The translations under genes were made by a program, and so were the position numbers. Below, in pieces: positions 35,265 to 47,150 of a DNA stretch of 64,000 nt; position 1 is the first letter of the stretch, and each line of letters begins with the position of its first letter. The notes beneath the pieces were generated by a model. It saw only the letters and a program-made list of their open reading frames with translations, did no database searches and had not been told where the DNA came from. This DNA is from Hysterangium stoloniferum (taxonomy: Eukaryota; Basidiomycota; Agaricomycetes; Hysterangiales; Hysterangiaceae). The DNA lies in the NCBI GenBank assembly GCA_015178975.1, contig WHVD01000212.1, positions 1 through 64,000 on the forward strand, given 5' to 3'.

Positions 35265-36515
35265 TGTTAGAATACATTGTATTGCAAGCCTTTGATGCGT
35301 TTTACGCTCGGCTATTTCGTACTTTACAGTAGCTTAGTCATCGTAAATAAAACCTTGTCCGTTTTCCTTATGCTGTCATCGAACAGAAACAGCCCCTCTA
35401 CATTTCAGCGCGTCATGCAAACAGTCTTAGCACCCTACTTGTGGATTTTTTGTCTAGTCTACATCGATGACATAGTCATATTCTCTAAGAACTGGGATGA
35501 TCATTTGCTTCACCTGAATCAGCTGCTTGGCACTATCACTTTGGCTGGTATCACTCTCTCTCCCAAGAAATGTTTTATTGGATATAATTTGATCTTGTTG
35601 TTGAGTCATAAAGTATCCAGGTTGGGTTTTTCGACCCATCAAGAGAAAGTTCACGCTAGATTGGAACTGGCCCCACCCACTAAGGTCTCTGAACTACAAT
35701 GGTTCCTTGGAATGGTCCTTTACTTTTCGGTGTATATACCATTCTATTCATGGATGGTGTCCCCTTTATTCTCGCTCCTAAAAAAGGGAACACCCTGGAC
35801 GTGGACCGCTGAACATGTCTGAGCTTATGAGGATGTTAAAACCGCACTAGGATCAGCACCAGTGCTGGGACATCCAGTTAGTGGTATGCCCTATCGATTG
35901 TATATGGACGCTTCGGATTTTGCCTTAGGTTGTTGTCTCCAACAAGTCCAGAAGATGGCTTTAGGAGACTTGATGGATACTAAAATCTATGCCCAAGCCA
36001 AGTTAGCTTTTGACCGTGCGCAGGATGTGCCATCCTTTGTTCATCGGTACAAAACCAAACAGCCCGAGATTGAGTGGTCGGATTAATGGGGACCCACTTT
36101 TGAGGCGACCGAAGTTACCGTTGAACGAGTCATTGCATACTGGAGTCGCATGCTGAAAAGCGCTGAATGTAACTATTCTGCCACTGAACGGGAAGCGTTA
36201 GCAGCAAAGGAGGGACTAGTCCACTTCCAACCCTTGATTGAAGGTGAACACGTTCTACTCATTATGGACCATGCAGCTCTGCAATGGGCTAGATCGTACG
36301 AGAACACTAATCGTCGACTAGCCGCATGGGGGGCGATATACGCTGCATTTCCAGGTCTCGAAATTTTACATCGAGCAGGAAGAGTTCACAGTAACGTGGA
36401 CCCATTGTCCAGACTCCCTCGGGTACCAGCCTTTGTGAGCCCTATTAGAGATGATTTACAAGCTATCACCTCGACCTCTATGGACAAAAGCACTGAGGAA
36501 AAACTATGGAAGGAC

Positions 36516-37160
36516 TGTGAAGAGTCGATAGATTCTGACCGTTCGATATATGAAGAATAGTGTCTATTCAACTACTATTAGCAGATATTGACCGTACAGT
36601 ACAATACTGTAGATTACTAGACAAGCTGTGCTAGTAAGAAGACATGCTATGCATCACAAGAGCAACTGTACAGTTGCTCTTGACGGCTAGAATGAAAGAA
36701 TGAAAGAGTTGACCTTCACGGTACAACTCGTAGCTAGATGTAAAATAGATAATCAATGCGAAGCTGAATATCTAGAGTAAAGAAATAATAGCCCGAGTCG
36801 ACTATAATGTCGACTAGCGCAAAGACCTTAGATTGGAACTCGACCTTCGCGGTTCGAGTCCAAAGTACGTTAGTATGCAAGAGAATACTACCTTTAAAGG
36901 TAGTTGAAACGTTACCCTTGACACCTCTCGCTATTCGACATCTGGGTCGTTTACGAGGTGGTGTCTGCTGGGTAAAAGTTGTCTGTCTCTTTTGGCGCCG
37001 AGAGCGCCCATACGTATACACAAAGCTTCGAACTACAAAATCAAGGTGTGCTCGAAATATAGAAAGAATATAAAGAAAGAAAATAAAAGGTAAAGAATAA
37101 AGTACTATAATCCAGCTATTATTCCTTAGTCCAGGTATGCATATATGCATACCCTTTACA
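36516..37160 (-). repeat. solo family A LTR, reversed, inside gypsy A3 pol
   Basis: 645 bp, reading TGTAAAGGGTATGC on the minus strand, flanked by the target duplication AGGAC (36511-36515 and 37161-37165). It has the perfect 20-bp palindrome also seen in the A1 LTR and starts TGTAAAGGG like it, so it came from the A1 subtype rather than the A3 subtype. Confidence 0.95.
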
Positions 37161-39081
37161 AGGACGAACCTGCTAAGAAGGTGGTCTTCTCGATCATAAA
37201 CGATTCCATGGAACCTTTTGGAGTAACTCAGAAGGTTCGACAGTCGGAATGGGATTCTCATAATGCAGTGAGGGATGATCAGGAGGACGAGTCCGACTTT
37301 GCACTGCATCATCCTCAGCTGCTAATCAGTATCGAGGAGGGATATATAAAGAAATTTCTAGAAGGATACTCGAAGGACCCAGTCTTCAGAAACCTCTATG
37401 CTCTAGATACCCCCTCATCCAATGCAGTTGTTACTCCTTCTCACTACTTTGTAGGAGCAAACAGACTCCTGTACTTTCGTGACTCGGACTGGAAAAGTCG
37501 AGTTTGCATGCCCAGAACCATGACTAACTCTATTTTAAGATTGGCACATGATAATCCTTTTGAGGGAGCGCACGCCGGAGGTCAGCAGTTGTTCAACCTA
37601 ATGAAAGACCAGTTCTTTTGGCCAAAAATGCTGCAGGATTGCGTGTTGTACGCGCGTACCTGCGACATCTGCCAAAAAACCAAAATTGATCGCACCACTC
37701 GTCAAGGAGCCCTCAGATCTGCCGACGTACCTTTTAGGCCTTTCGAAGTAGTTTCTATGGACCTGATTACTGGACTACCTGACGCGGGAAAGGATTTGTA
37801 TTCAGCAGTTTTCGTCGCCATTGATAAATTAAGGCATTTTGCTATTACAATACCTACTTTCTCGAACCTTACGGCTGAAGGATTTGCACGAATGTTTGTC
37901 AAACAGGTGGCCAGCCCCTTCGGACTACCCTCTCGAATAATCTGCGATCGGGACAAGAGATGGACCTGCAGGTTCTGGTGGGAAGTCTGTAAGATTTATG
38001 GCACCACCCTTGTGGTATCTTCTGCCCATCATCCCCAAACGGATGGACAGATGGAGAATATGAATGCAACCATAGAACAAATGCTTCGAGCCTATTGTGC
38101 TTCTCCTAAGGAGAGCTGGTCCCAATGGATTGAGGTGGTAGTCCACGCGTACAACTCAACCGTTCACAGTTCAACGAACTATGCTCTGGCCTTCTTATTA
38201 ATGGGATACCTCCCGAGAGGAATGTCTCGAGTTCTAGGAGGTGACGAACCCCTAGTTCCTAGAGAACTATCAGACAGCCCTATGGTCAACCAATGGATTC
38301 TCGAACTAGAGAATCATTGACAGATGGCGCAGGACTCAATTGCTCGAGCCCAAGAGATTCAAGCACGAGCGTATAACCAGAAGCAAAGACCTGTAGAAGA
38401 TATCTCCAAGGGAGACTTTGTATTGGTGAACCCCCACTCCCTCGAACTGGTGGAAGTCAAGGGAACAGGGAAGAAACTAATACAAAGACGGATTGGACCA
38501 TTCGAGGTCCTTGAGAAATTGAACTCTCAAGTATTTAGGCTTAAGATTCCCCCAGAGTATCTGATGCATCCAGTCATTAATCGGGATCATCTGCAGAAAT
38601 ATCAACCCTCTCCTCCCAACCTAGGTCCAAGACCCCAACTTGAGAACCTAAGAGAGTTGAAATCAGATCATGAAGAATATGAAGTCGAAGCTATTGTTGG
38701 ACATAGAAAACAGCAAAATCGTCTGCTATTTAGGGTGCGCTGGAAAGATTATGGCCCCGAAGAGGATTCGTGGTTAAGCAGCACTAACCTCAGAAATGCT
38801 CCAGCACTTCTGAGGGCATACAAGGCGCTGTTCAAAATTTAACGGGATATATGTGCTCAAGGAATCATCTATTCTATCATTTATTCCATTTCTTTCGTAA
38901 CTTCCTTTCAGAAATATCTCAGTCATTCAGTGAGCCATCTCATTGGCTTTTATTTTCTTTCATTTTTCTATCCCTCCAGTCGATTGGGACAACCACTAAT
39001 TGGCGGCGGACACATTTACCCAAAACCCAGCCACAATTAATGAATTTTATTTAACGACCAACCGAGCGGAGTTTCAATTCA

Positions 39082-39094
39082 ATATATATATAAA
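39082..39094 (+). promoter_or_regulatory. TATA-like box upstream of the accessory ORF (A3)
   Basis: ATATATATATAAA lies about 112-124 bp before the ATG at 39206, at the same relative place as in A1. Conservation between copies gives only mild support because the copies are close relatives. Confidence 0.4.
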
Positions 39095-39205
39095 AAAAAA
39101 AGTACACGTAAATTCACATAAATTTTCTTTATCTTTAATACCACATCCTTCACCTATCTACAGCCCTTCCCTCTACCTTCAACTTCACCACTTTATCGTG
39201 CTACA

Positions 39206-41326
39206 ATGCTCCCATTCCAACAAAATAAGCAAGTCCTCCCTAAGTTCAAAAAGGTCCCGTGGGCCCCGACAGCCAGTACATCCACGACCGGCGGGGGATT
39301 CATCACCCGCATGCCTTGTACAGACAATGTCGAGAGCAATTGGGGTACCCAAGAATCAACCCCCCTGTCGACTTTCTCCTTTGGTGATGAGCTGGGGGAA
39401 AATACTGGTACGGATTGGAGCAAGCCGTTAGGGCCCTCCGTCAGACCGTCATCAGAGGAAGTCGCTGCTACTATGCGGAGGCAGGAAACGTTTATGGAAG
39501 AACACAACGCAAGGAGGCTCACCCGCAAAAGAGAAAGGCGCGCTGAGTATAGAAGTCAACAGGAGGCGAGGGGAGCAAGAGAAGGAGTCCCCTCCAAACG
39601 ACAGCGGCGTGAGTACAGAGCGCAATTCGGAAACAGAGCTTCCGCACCGATCCTTCCCCCCCCGGGAGAGAAATGGGCCGACTTCGCGGAGACCAATGAT
39701 AGTGAGGGTGGGATGCCTTCCATTAGAACGACGGGAACCAAGAGCTGGAAGAAGAAGGAGGGTACCATCTTTTATGACTGGGAACTACTTTGACGCATTA
39801 AGTTGCAACGAATAGTTCTTACCCGAGGGCACGGTCAAACGTTGCCCCAGCGAGAAAAGGGATACTGTAGGGGACCAATTGATTTTTCCTCGGATGAGGA
39901 TGAGGAGGAAGACAAGAACAGGAATGGTGCGTACAGCATCCGATATCTGGCAGAGGATTGCCATGAAGGGTTCCTCCTCCTGTCGAAAGTTTACTTTGTA
40001 ACCAGCGACCCCAACCAAAGACAAACACGGAGACCATCATCCAGAGTATGGAGGGGTCACCGCCCTAGTCAACAGTCACTGGAACGCAAACCTTCCATGA
40101 TTCCGGTCCCACGTCTTTCGCCAACGTCGAGGCCCCTTCCCATCATTCACCCAGCACACACTTCCTCAGCCCCGATTCTAACGCCTCATCTACCTCCCTC
40201 CCCAAAAGCTGTACCGGTCCCAACCTCACTTAGGATGTCGAGGCCCCCTCCCATCCTTCACCCGGCACACACTCCCTCAGCCCAACGCGAACCTTCCCCG
40301 ATTCCAGTCCCATGCCTTTCACCAATGTCGAGGCCCCTTCCCATCCTCCTTCTGGCACACACTCCCTCAGCCCCAATTCTGGTGCCTCGTCTCTCTCCCT
40401 CCCCGAAAGCTATACCGGTCCCAACCCCACTTCCACCGTCACCGGGTATCTGTCCCGACTCTCCATATTCATATTGCGTGTCCTTAGGTAGCCCTATCCA
40501 GGACCTTCCACCAGAGCGAATGGATGTCGATTTGGACCCTCCTACACCGGACGTCATCGTTCCCATGGCAAGCAGAAAGGTGAAGGAGATGCAGAAAGCC
40601 ACCACTCCTCTCTGAGAGCGATCCCCTATTCCCGTCCTTGACAGCCCGCTTCCCCCCACTGAGCCCGTATCCACAACTTTCTGGATGCGAGTAGCTGTCA
40701 ACTACCCTTCCGAACAGTTTCCTGTCAGAAGGGTGCCATCACAGCTCGTGCTGGTACTTCAGCAACTGGTCCTTCACGGGAGCCTTAAGGGTTGTCGCGG
40801 TCTGGCTCTGTTGTCGGAGATAATGAAGGATTTCTATCTCTCCTTCGAGGATCTCACAGAGGGGAAGAACTTTGCGCGAGCAGCTCAGGAGATTAAACTC
40901 TCTATGTTCTGGCACATCATAGTGGAGCTTCACCGTCTGCCCCCAGACTCAGCAAGTGTCCTCTCTATTGCTGGCTTCGTAGATTTACTCGAGGCCCTCG
41001 TCCTGACGCCTCCCACAGAGACCACTACGCAGCCACACGTTCCTGCCCCGCTACCCACGTCTTCGTTTCCCCTCCCCAATGCTCCTCTTCTCGCACGGAT
41101 TTCCGCTCCACCGGTTAGTGTCCGCGCAGTCATTCATTGCAGAGAGAAAGCCTACAGACGATGGGCTGACTCCTTGTACAGGAATTCTAGTGATTTGGCT
41201 CGGGCGAGAATAGCCGAATCCTTCAGAGTAAAAAGGGAACGATGGGGAAACATCATTTTGGACCTTGGGGGATCCTCACAGGAAGCTTGGGGTGGCATCC
41301 CAGATGCTCTTCGACACCTTGTATAG
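39206..41326 (+). pseudogene. accessory ORF of gypsy A3
   Basis: Close relative of the A1 frame at 4871-6898, with the same layout: polar start, basic RKRERRAEYRSQQ and SKRQRREYR segments, a proline-rich HPAHTPSA repeat region with one more repeat than A1, and the C-terminal domain ending LGGSSQEAWGG. The repeat-number difference shows the proline-rich part is variable while both ends are conserved. Broken, two or so breaks. Confidence 0.82.
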
Positions 41327-41351
41327 CACATCCCTTCGAACTGGGGGGCAC

Positions 41352-42341
41352 TGTGAAGGGTATGCATATATGCATAATTGGACAGTGGATTAATATGCAC
41401 ATTATAGTACTATATTATCTAGTTTCTATTTCTTTTCTTCAATTTCCTATATCCTTCGAGCATACCCGTATTTCTTAGTTCGAAGTCTTGTGTATACCTA
41501 TGGGCGCTCTCGGCGCCAAAAGACAGACATCTTTTACCCAGCAGACACCACCTCGTAAACGACCCAGACGTCGAATAGCGAGAGGTGTCAAGGTGTGAAG
41601 AGTCGATAGATTCTGACCGTTCAATATACGAAGTATAGTGTTTTATTTAACTACTATTAGCAGGTATTGACCGTTCAGTACAATACCATAGATTGCTAGA
41701 CTGACCGTACTAGCAAGGAGACACGCTACACGTCACAAGAGCAACTATACAGTTGCTCTTGATGGCTAGAATGAGAGAATGAAAGAGTTGACCTTTACAG
41801 TACCACTCGTAGCTAGACGTAAAATAGATAATCAACAAGAGGCTGGATATCTAAAGTAAAGAGATAGTAGCGTGAGTCGACTATGGTGTCGAGGAGCGCA
41901 AAGACCTTAGAGTGAAACTCGACCTTCACGGTTCGAGTTCAAGTCTGTTAGTATGCAAGAAAACGCTACCTTTATAGGTAACTGAGACGTTACCCTTGAC
42001 ACCTCTCGCTATTCGACGTCTGGGTCGTTTACGAGGTGGTGTCTGCTGGGTAAAAGATGTCTGTCATTTGGCTCCGAGAGCACCCATAAGTATACACAAG
42101 ACTTCGAACTAAGAAATACAGGTATACTCAAAGAATATAGGGAATTAAAGAAAAGAAATAAAAACTAGATAATATAATACTATAATGTGCATATTAATCC
42201 ACTGTCCAATTATGCATATATGCATACCCTTCACACAAGGGTAACGTCTCAGTTACCTATAAAGGTAGCGTTTTCTCGCATACTAACAGACTTTGAACTC
42301 GAACCGCGAAGGTCGAGTTTCACTCTAAGGTCTTTGCGCTC
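41352..42341 (+). repeat. 3' LTR of gypsy A3, interrupted by a solo LTR
   Basis: Starts TGTGAAGGGTATGC after CTGGGGGGCAC. Family A LTR sequence runs to 41593 and resumes at 42241 after the reversed solo LTR, ending at about 42341 next to a family B LTR fragment. Confidence 0.88.
41594..42235 (-). repeat. solo family A LTR, reversed, inside the A3 3' LTR
   Basis: 642 bp, TGTGAAGAGTCG to CCCTTCACA on the plus strand, flanked by the target duplication CAAGG (41589-41593 and 42236-42240). An LTR of the same family lies within an LTR, in opposite orientation. Confidence 0.95.
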
Positions 42342-42573
42342 CGTGTCTGGGTAAGTCGTGGTTGCGGTGTAAAAAGTGTCTGAGTTCTAAACTATGGGCA
42401 CTAGAATACATAAGTCTGGCGTGTGTGCGCCCACAAGAGTCGATGTACCGCATACATAGGTCGTCGAACTAATTATAAATATAATAAAAGAGAGAAAATA
42501 GAAATAATAAAGGAAATATAGTAAGAGCTAATCCGACTATATTTCCTGAGTGTATTTTGCCATACCTCTCACA
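42342..42573 (-). repeat. family B LTR fragment, reversed
   Basis: About 232 bp matching the first part of the family B LTR in reverse, ending CATACCTCTCACA at 42573 where copia LTR sequence (TCACTAAACAAAAC) resumes. It shows a family B insertion hit the copia 5' LTR as well. Confidence 0.88.
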
Positions 42574-42619
42574 TCACTAAACAAAACTTATCCATGTATT
42601 TAGTACTTAAACGTCTTTA
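42574..42619 (+). repeat. 5' LTR fragment of the copia element (right piece)
   Basis: TCACTAAACAAAACTTATCC through ACTTAAACGTCTTTA. It matches 46814-46851 plus 47129-47150 of the 3' LTR. Confidence 0.8.
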
Positions 42620-42636
42620 GGTTATGGGCCCCAGCT
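42620..42636 (+). promoter_or_regulatory. copia primer site matching an internal tRNA-iMet segment
   Basis: GGTTATGGGCCCCAGC follows the LTR. Its reverse complement contains GGGCCCATAACC, the anticodon-loop region of eukaryotic initiator tRNA-Met (CAU anticodon). Drosophila copia is known to prime from a half-molecule of this tRNA. The gag-only element has nearly the same site at 34062. Confidence 0.7.
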
Positions 42637-42778
42637 CTTTATATTGATAGCAAACAATTAACAAGCCATCCTAATTAATTGCTGAAATGATTACCCTGGA
42701 CAAAATTAAGAATTATGAAATAAGCACTGGGAGTGCTTACCAAGTTTTTCCGAAGTTACGCAAAGACAATTATTTTAC

Positions 42779-43625
42779 TTGAAGTGTGAGTATGAAAACC
42801 ATCTGGAGTCTTTGAATCAATGTAAGGTTGTAATTGGAGAACTGGTGGATCCTATCCACACAGATGCGAAGGTTCCAACAATGGAGGAACTTGAGATTGA
42901 AGAGGCCTGGGAACTTCGAAAGAAGAGGGCCTACAGCGAGATAATGCTCCACGTTGAAGATGAGCCCAGGGTGGCTATAATGGTGGATAGTAATCCAGTC
43001 CATGCATGGGAAACTTTGAAGACGACTTACAGAACGCGATTGGCCAATAGTCGTGCGACACTACTTTCCAAACTCATTCGTATGCATTACAACGGGACAG
43101 GAATTATCGAATATAAATCCCAAATGGACTCCATCAGACTTAAATTGTTGGAGGCTGGTCATGCCATCATGAATGCTGACTACCTCAGCCTATTCGTGAG
43201 TATGCTACCCGAGGATTTCGATATAATGTCAATGACAATTGATTATGACATTGATACTGTCGAAGAAGTAGTCAATAAACTGCGTCAAGTTGAGATTCAA
43301 AAAGAAATACATCCAGGCTATGGTGAAGGTTCCACATTTCATGCCCAGAGGGGTACTGAAGGTTCCACGTTTTGCCCCCAAAAGGGAATCAGTATGCAGC
43401 GAAGAGTGTATCATAATAGGGGTCGTGGTCGTGCCACCATTCCATGAGGAACACAGATCAGGAGGAGTACTCCACAATCTGGTTGTTTCGAATGCGGGGA
43501 TTTGTCGCATTGGGCAAGCGATTGTCCTAAGAGAAAGCAGCAATATGCTCAGTGATCTGAAAATTGGAAGAACCAAAATAGAAGTAACGACTCATCTGGA
43601 AATACGCCATCCCCTCAGTCGCAAG
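42779..43625 (+). pseudogene. gag: Gag region of the copia element
   Basis: UBN2-type Gag: ELEIEEAWELRKKRAYSEIM, AWETLKTTYRTR, MDSIRLKLLEAGH and LFVSMLPEDFD in the usual order, followed by a zinc-knuckle-like CFECGDLSHWASDC near 43477-43518. Broken. Confidence 0.8.
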
Positions 43626-43632
43626 TAGGGGA

Positions 43633-46460
43633 GTGTTTACCGCCGTCGAATCCACATTTTTCTTGAGCAAGGAGAGTGTGTCACATAAATATTTCCTGGA
43701 TTCTGCAGCATCAGGACATTATGTGCTGAGTATGTATGACTTACACAATTTCATGGCATATAAAAATCCGAAGAAAATCCAAATGGTGAATGGGACTTAT
43801 ATTCATGCCAGAGGTATTGGAACATTGCATTTCAAGGTTACGAAACATGGACCGGAGTTTATAGGTGAAATTCCCAACGTCGAATGGACTCCTGAAGTTA
43901 AGGTGTGACTCCTTAATCCCACACAGTTTTTCAAAGATGGATATTGCGTTATGTTGAGCAAAACAGGTTCTACAATTGTCAATTCATCAGGCCGTACACT
44001 CATTGAGGTGAATGAGAGGGGTAATGTATACCCTTTCCAGCTGGATACAATCTCCATGTCACTACCAGTATGCGAATATATGAATTTATCAGAAGATGAA
44101 TTACAAAATAGGTTGGAAGATGTACCTATGATATTTTCTGCAAATTTGACATGCAATATTATGTGATGGCATCAGCATTTGGGGCATTTGAGCATGAATG
44201 CTATTAGGAATCTTGCATGACATTTTGTGACTGGAATGGAAATTGAAGAAATTGAAGGTTTTGAAGCTGACTGCATTGCATGTATTGAAGGTAAACAGCC
44301 ATATATGCCGCAGCAAAATGGTGTTGCAGAAAGAGGTATACACACCATTACTGAAGGGGCAAGAACAATGTTATATGCGACAAAAATAGTGGAAGGTGCA
44401 CGAAACTTACTTTATGCATCAAAACTCCCTAAATTCTTGTGGTCTATCGCAGTCAAAACAATGGCATATTTGAGGAATCGTAGTCCATTGCATGCAAACA
44501 ATGGACATACACCTATTGAAAGGATAACTGGAGAAAAGCCGGATTTAGCACATTTGCGGATATTCAGAAGTCCAGTTAGTGTGGCAGTTCCTAAGCAAAG
44601 ACATCAGAAGCGGGACTCACGTTCAAAGATGGGTTATATGGTTGGGTATGAACCATATTCATCTGGATATTTAGTGTGGTTCCCTGGAGCGAGAAGGATC
44701 GAAAAGGTATGAGATGCAATATTCCATGAAGATGCAATGACTTTGCCATCACCGGTGCCTTATGGAGACGAAGGTCAATTTAGGAATATAAATAGCGTAC
44801 CTCCAATGCAACCCGAGAAAGAGCCTCAGCCTAGCCTCACGATCCGTATCCCGCCTTGTCCTTGACCTATCAAAGAAAAAGAGGAGACTACGATGAGAGA
44901 AGAGTCTCAATTAGTGTCAAACGTACCTGACTATCCTCGTGGAATAACAGATCTGGTAAAGTACGGGAAGGAATTTGAAGTTCATTGTCAGTTGAAGAAA
45001 AAGAATTAGAAGATTCTAACATACTGGTTGTTTTCTCGACATTGGGCAATCCGACGATAGAGGAGGCATTGAATATGCCGGGAGATGAAGGATTAGCTTG
45101 GGAAGAAGCTAGACAGATGGAGTGGAAGAATATGGTAGAACATAACGTATTCCGCACACCTGAAGAACCACCACCAGGAACATGTGTTTTAAAAACCGGA
45201 ACAGTGTGTTGTGGATCGTACAAGAACAGCGAACTAATAAAGAGGAAAGTACAAATTGTTGTAAAAGGATTTAGTCAAATTCTTGGATTACATTTTAATG
45301 AAACATACGCACCAGTCATGAAGTGGGAAACATTCCGAATTTTACTGGCACTGGGAGCAATAACAAATTCAGCTATACGTCAATTTGATGTTAAATCGGC
45401 ATACTTACATGGCATGATGAAAGAAAAGGTTTGGGTTCAACAACTGGAGGGGTTTGAAGAACCCAGAAAGGAGAATTTAGCATTGCCGTTATTGAAGGCT
45501 CTATATGGAACAAAACAGGGAGGCAATGAGTGGAGAAAAACACTGTATGATTTTATGGTTAAAGAATTCACCTGGTTCTGTTCCAATTTTGATAGCGCTA
45601 CATTCTTCAAAATATGGGATGACGGAAGTTGGGCCATAGTTGCATTTTGGGTGGATGACGCAACTGCCATAGGTGATGAAAAACGGCTCCTAGATCTCGA
45701 AAAGGCATTCTGCAAATGATTTGGAATTTCGAGCGAAGGCAAGGCCCATTGGATATTGGGAATGAGTATCCGTCGAGATGCTGAATTGAAATCAGTATTC
45801 ATATCACAGAAGGAATATATCAAAAATATAGCAAAGAAGTTCAATGTACAGAATTCCAAGCCAATTCGAACTCCCATATCACTAGGAATCGATTTCACCT
45901 CTATTATTCGTCCAGATACTGAAGAAGAACAAAATGAAGTTGAAAAATTGCCCTATCGCAAACTTATCGGAAGTTTGATGTTCACAGCTACAGTATCGCA
46001 TCCCGATATTGCATACTCTGTTAGCAAACTATCTCAATATTCATCAAATCCCGCGAGAATGCATTGGGACTTAGCTAAGTGCATCCTGCAATACTTATAC
46101 ACGACTCATGATTTCAAGCTTCGATTGGGAGGACAAGCTCTTTGTCTACATGGATATTCAGATGCCAATTTCACAGGAGATCAGGAGGATAGACGTTCAA
46201 CAGGTGGATATGCGATTTTTTTAGGTTCAGGAGCAGTATCTTGGTCTTCGAGGAAGCAGTCAACAGTTGCCCTTTCATCCACAGAAGTGGAGTATATTGT
46301 GCTTTCGGAAGTGGCTCGCGAAATTATGTGGATGCATCATTTCCTCGAAGAACTTAATATAATATATGAAGAACCGATGGCAATTTTCGAAGACAATCAA
46401 GGTACTATCGCATTCGCTCAAAACCAATGCGCTTTGAGAAGGATGAAACACATTGAGTGA
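43633..46460 (+). pseudogene. pol: pol region of the copia element: PR, IN, RT, RNase H
   Basis: Protease motif DSAASGHYV lies near 43699. An integrase segment MPQQNGVAERGIHT is near 44310. RT has FNETYAPVMKWETFRILL and FDVKSAYLHG near 45295-45410 and a metal-binding WVDDATAIGD near 45650. RNase H shows SDANFTGDQEDRRSTGGY near 46160 and ALSSTEVEY near 46270. The order IN-RT-RH is that of Ty1/copia. Broken, many breaks. Confidence 0.88.
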
Positions 46461-46624
46461 AATACCGCTTCATTCGTCATTTGATTGAAAACAGCACTAT
46501 CCAACTCATATATTGATTGACTAAACAAATGATTGTGGATATATTGATGAAACCACTCTCCTCACCCATTCACTACCATCACACAGGACGTTTAGGACTT
46601 ACTTCTTCAAAACTCGAGGAGGAG

Positions 46625-47150
46625 TATTAGGTATAATGAGTATTGCAGAAGTAAGTGCATGTATGAAAAAGGTGAGACAAAATGTCTCGAAAAAATGCAA
46701 TGTGTCGTATTGTTCAATCTCCTCTTGAATGTACTATTATATACGTGTAGTATAGCTAGGGAATCTCTCAGCGAACATTTAACCACTGAGAGTAAGTGAT
46801 ATGTTTATTGCCTTATCACTAAACAAAACTTATCTATGTATTTTGTAAGTCTGGTGCCCCAGTCTTACACTTTCACTCATTGTTCCCGTTATGTGTTCAC
46901 TCTTTGTTATGCATTCACTCTTTGTTATGTGTTCCCTTTGTTCTTTGTTTCCTTTGTTCCCTTCTTTTGTTCTATTGCCACATTACCATGACTTATATAG
47001 CCCAGGATGTTTCCCTTCTCTCCAGACACCGTAGCTATACTTCCTGTATCCAGTCCTGTTCCAGACTATACACCGTGGTCCTGTCAACTCGTGTGACCGC
47101 CAGTGATCCCATTGACAACGGGATTCCATATTTAGTACTTAAACGTCTTT
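46625..47150 (+). repeat. 3' LTR of the copia element with a solo LTR inside
   Basis: Starts TATTAGGTATAATGAG after a purine tract (CGAGGAGGAG) and ends ...AAACGTCTTT near 47150. It is split by the LTR at 46852-47128. A partial LTR-like echo (GCGAACGTTTAACTGCTGAG, TACTTAAACGTCTTTACC) follows to about 47210. Confidence 0.78.
46852..47128 (+). repeat. solo LTR of a separate family inside the copia LTR
   Basis: 277 bp, TGTAAGTCTGGTGCC to GACAACGGGATTCCA, flanked by TATTT (46847-46851 and 47129-47133). TG...CA ends and a perfect 5-bp duplication identify it as a solo LTR. It has no relative elsewhere in the window. It is rich in TTTGTT and TTCCCT runs. Confidence 0.88.

Larger units (their letters stand above)
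33941..35385 (+). mobile_element. gag-only copia-like element (TR-GAG type) nested in gypsy RT
   Basis: A 1445-bp element with identical-length 121-bp LTRs (33941-34061 and 35265-35385; TGTTAGAATAC to CATCGAACA) that differ at about 3 sites. It is flanked by the 5-bp target duplication GAAAC (33936-33940 and 35386-35390). A primer site GGTTATGGGCCCC follows the 5' LTR directly. The only coding region is a copia-type Gag; no protease, integrase or polymerase is present. This fits the class described in plants as TR-GAG, which relies on enzymes from full-length elements. Few LTR differences mean it is young and was mobile after A3 had inserted. Confidence 0.92.
32223..38842 (+). pseudogene. pol: pol region of gypsy A3 (interrupted by two insertions)
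   Basis: Same domain order as A1: protease near 32470-32560, RT at about 33560-33940 and 35391-35820, RNase H at about 35860-36515, connection from 37166, integrase head and core at about 37540-38070, chromodomain at 38680-38842 (FRVRWKDYGPEEDSW). The copia-like element at 33941 and the solo LTR at 36516 separate these blocks. Broken, about eight breaks in addition. Confidence 0.9.
28670..42341 (+). mobile_element. Ty3/gypsy chromovirus, family A copy A3
   Basis: Most complete family A copy in the window: 5' LTR (28670-29310), primer site, long Gag region, pol, accessory frame, GGGGGGCAC tract, and most of a 3' LTR. Without the insertions it would be about 11 kb, long for a fungal gypsy element. 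It hosts a gag-only copia-like element (33941-35385), a reversed solo LTR (36516-37160) and a second reversed solo LTR in its 3' LTR (41594-42235). Its 5' and 3' LTRs differ at roughly 4% of sites over their first ~240 bp by eye, so it is not a very recent arrival. Broken, about ten breaks besides the insertions. Confidence 0.92.
28554..47150 (+). mobile_element. Ty1/copia element split by a gypsy nest in its 5' LTR
   Basis: The left LTR piece (28554-28669, TATTAGGTATAACGAG to GTACTATTA) matches the start of the 3' LTR at 46625. The rest of the 5' LTR resumes at 42574 after the inserted gypsy complex. Next come a primer site, Gag with a zinc knuckle, protease, integrase, reverse transcriptase and RNase H, then a 3' LTR that holds its own solo-LTR insertion. 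Integrase before reverse transcriptase is the Ty1/copia order. It is clearly the oldest layer of this nest and is broken by many breaks. Confidence 0.85.
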
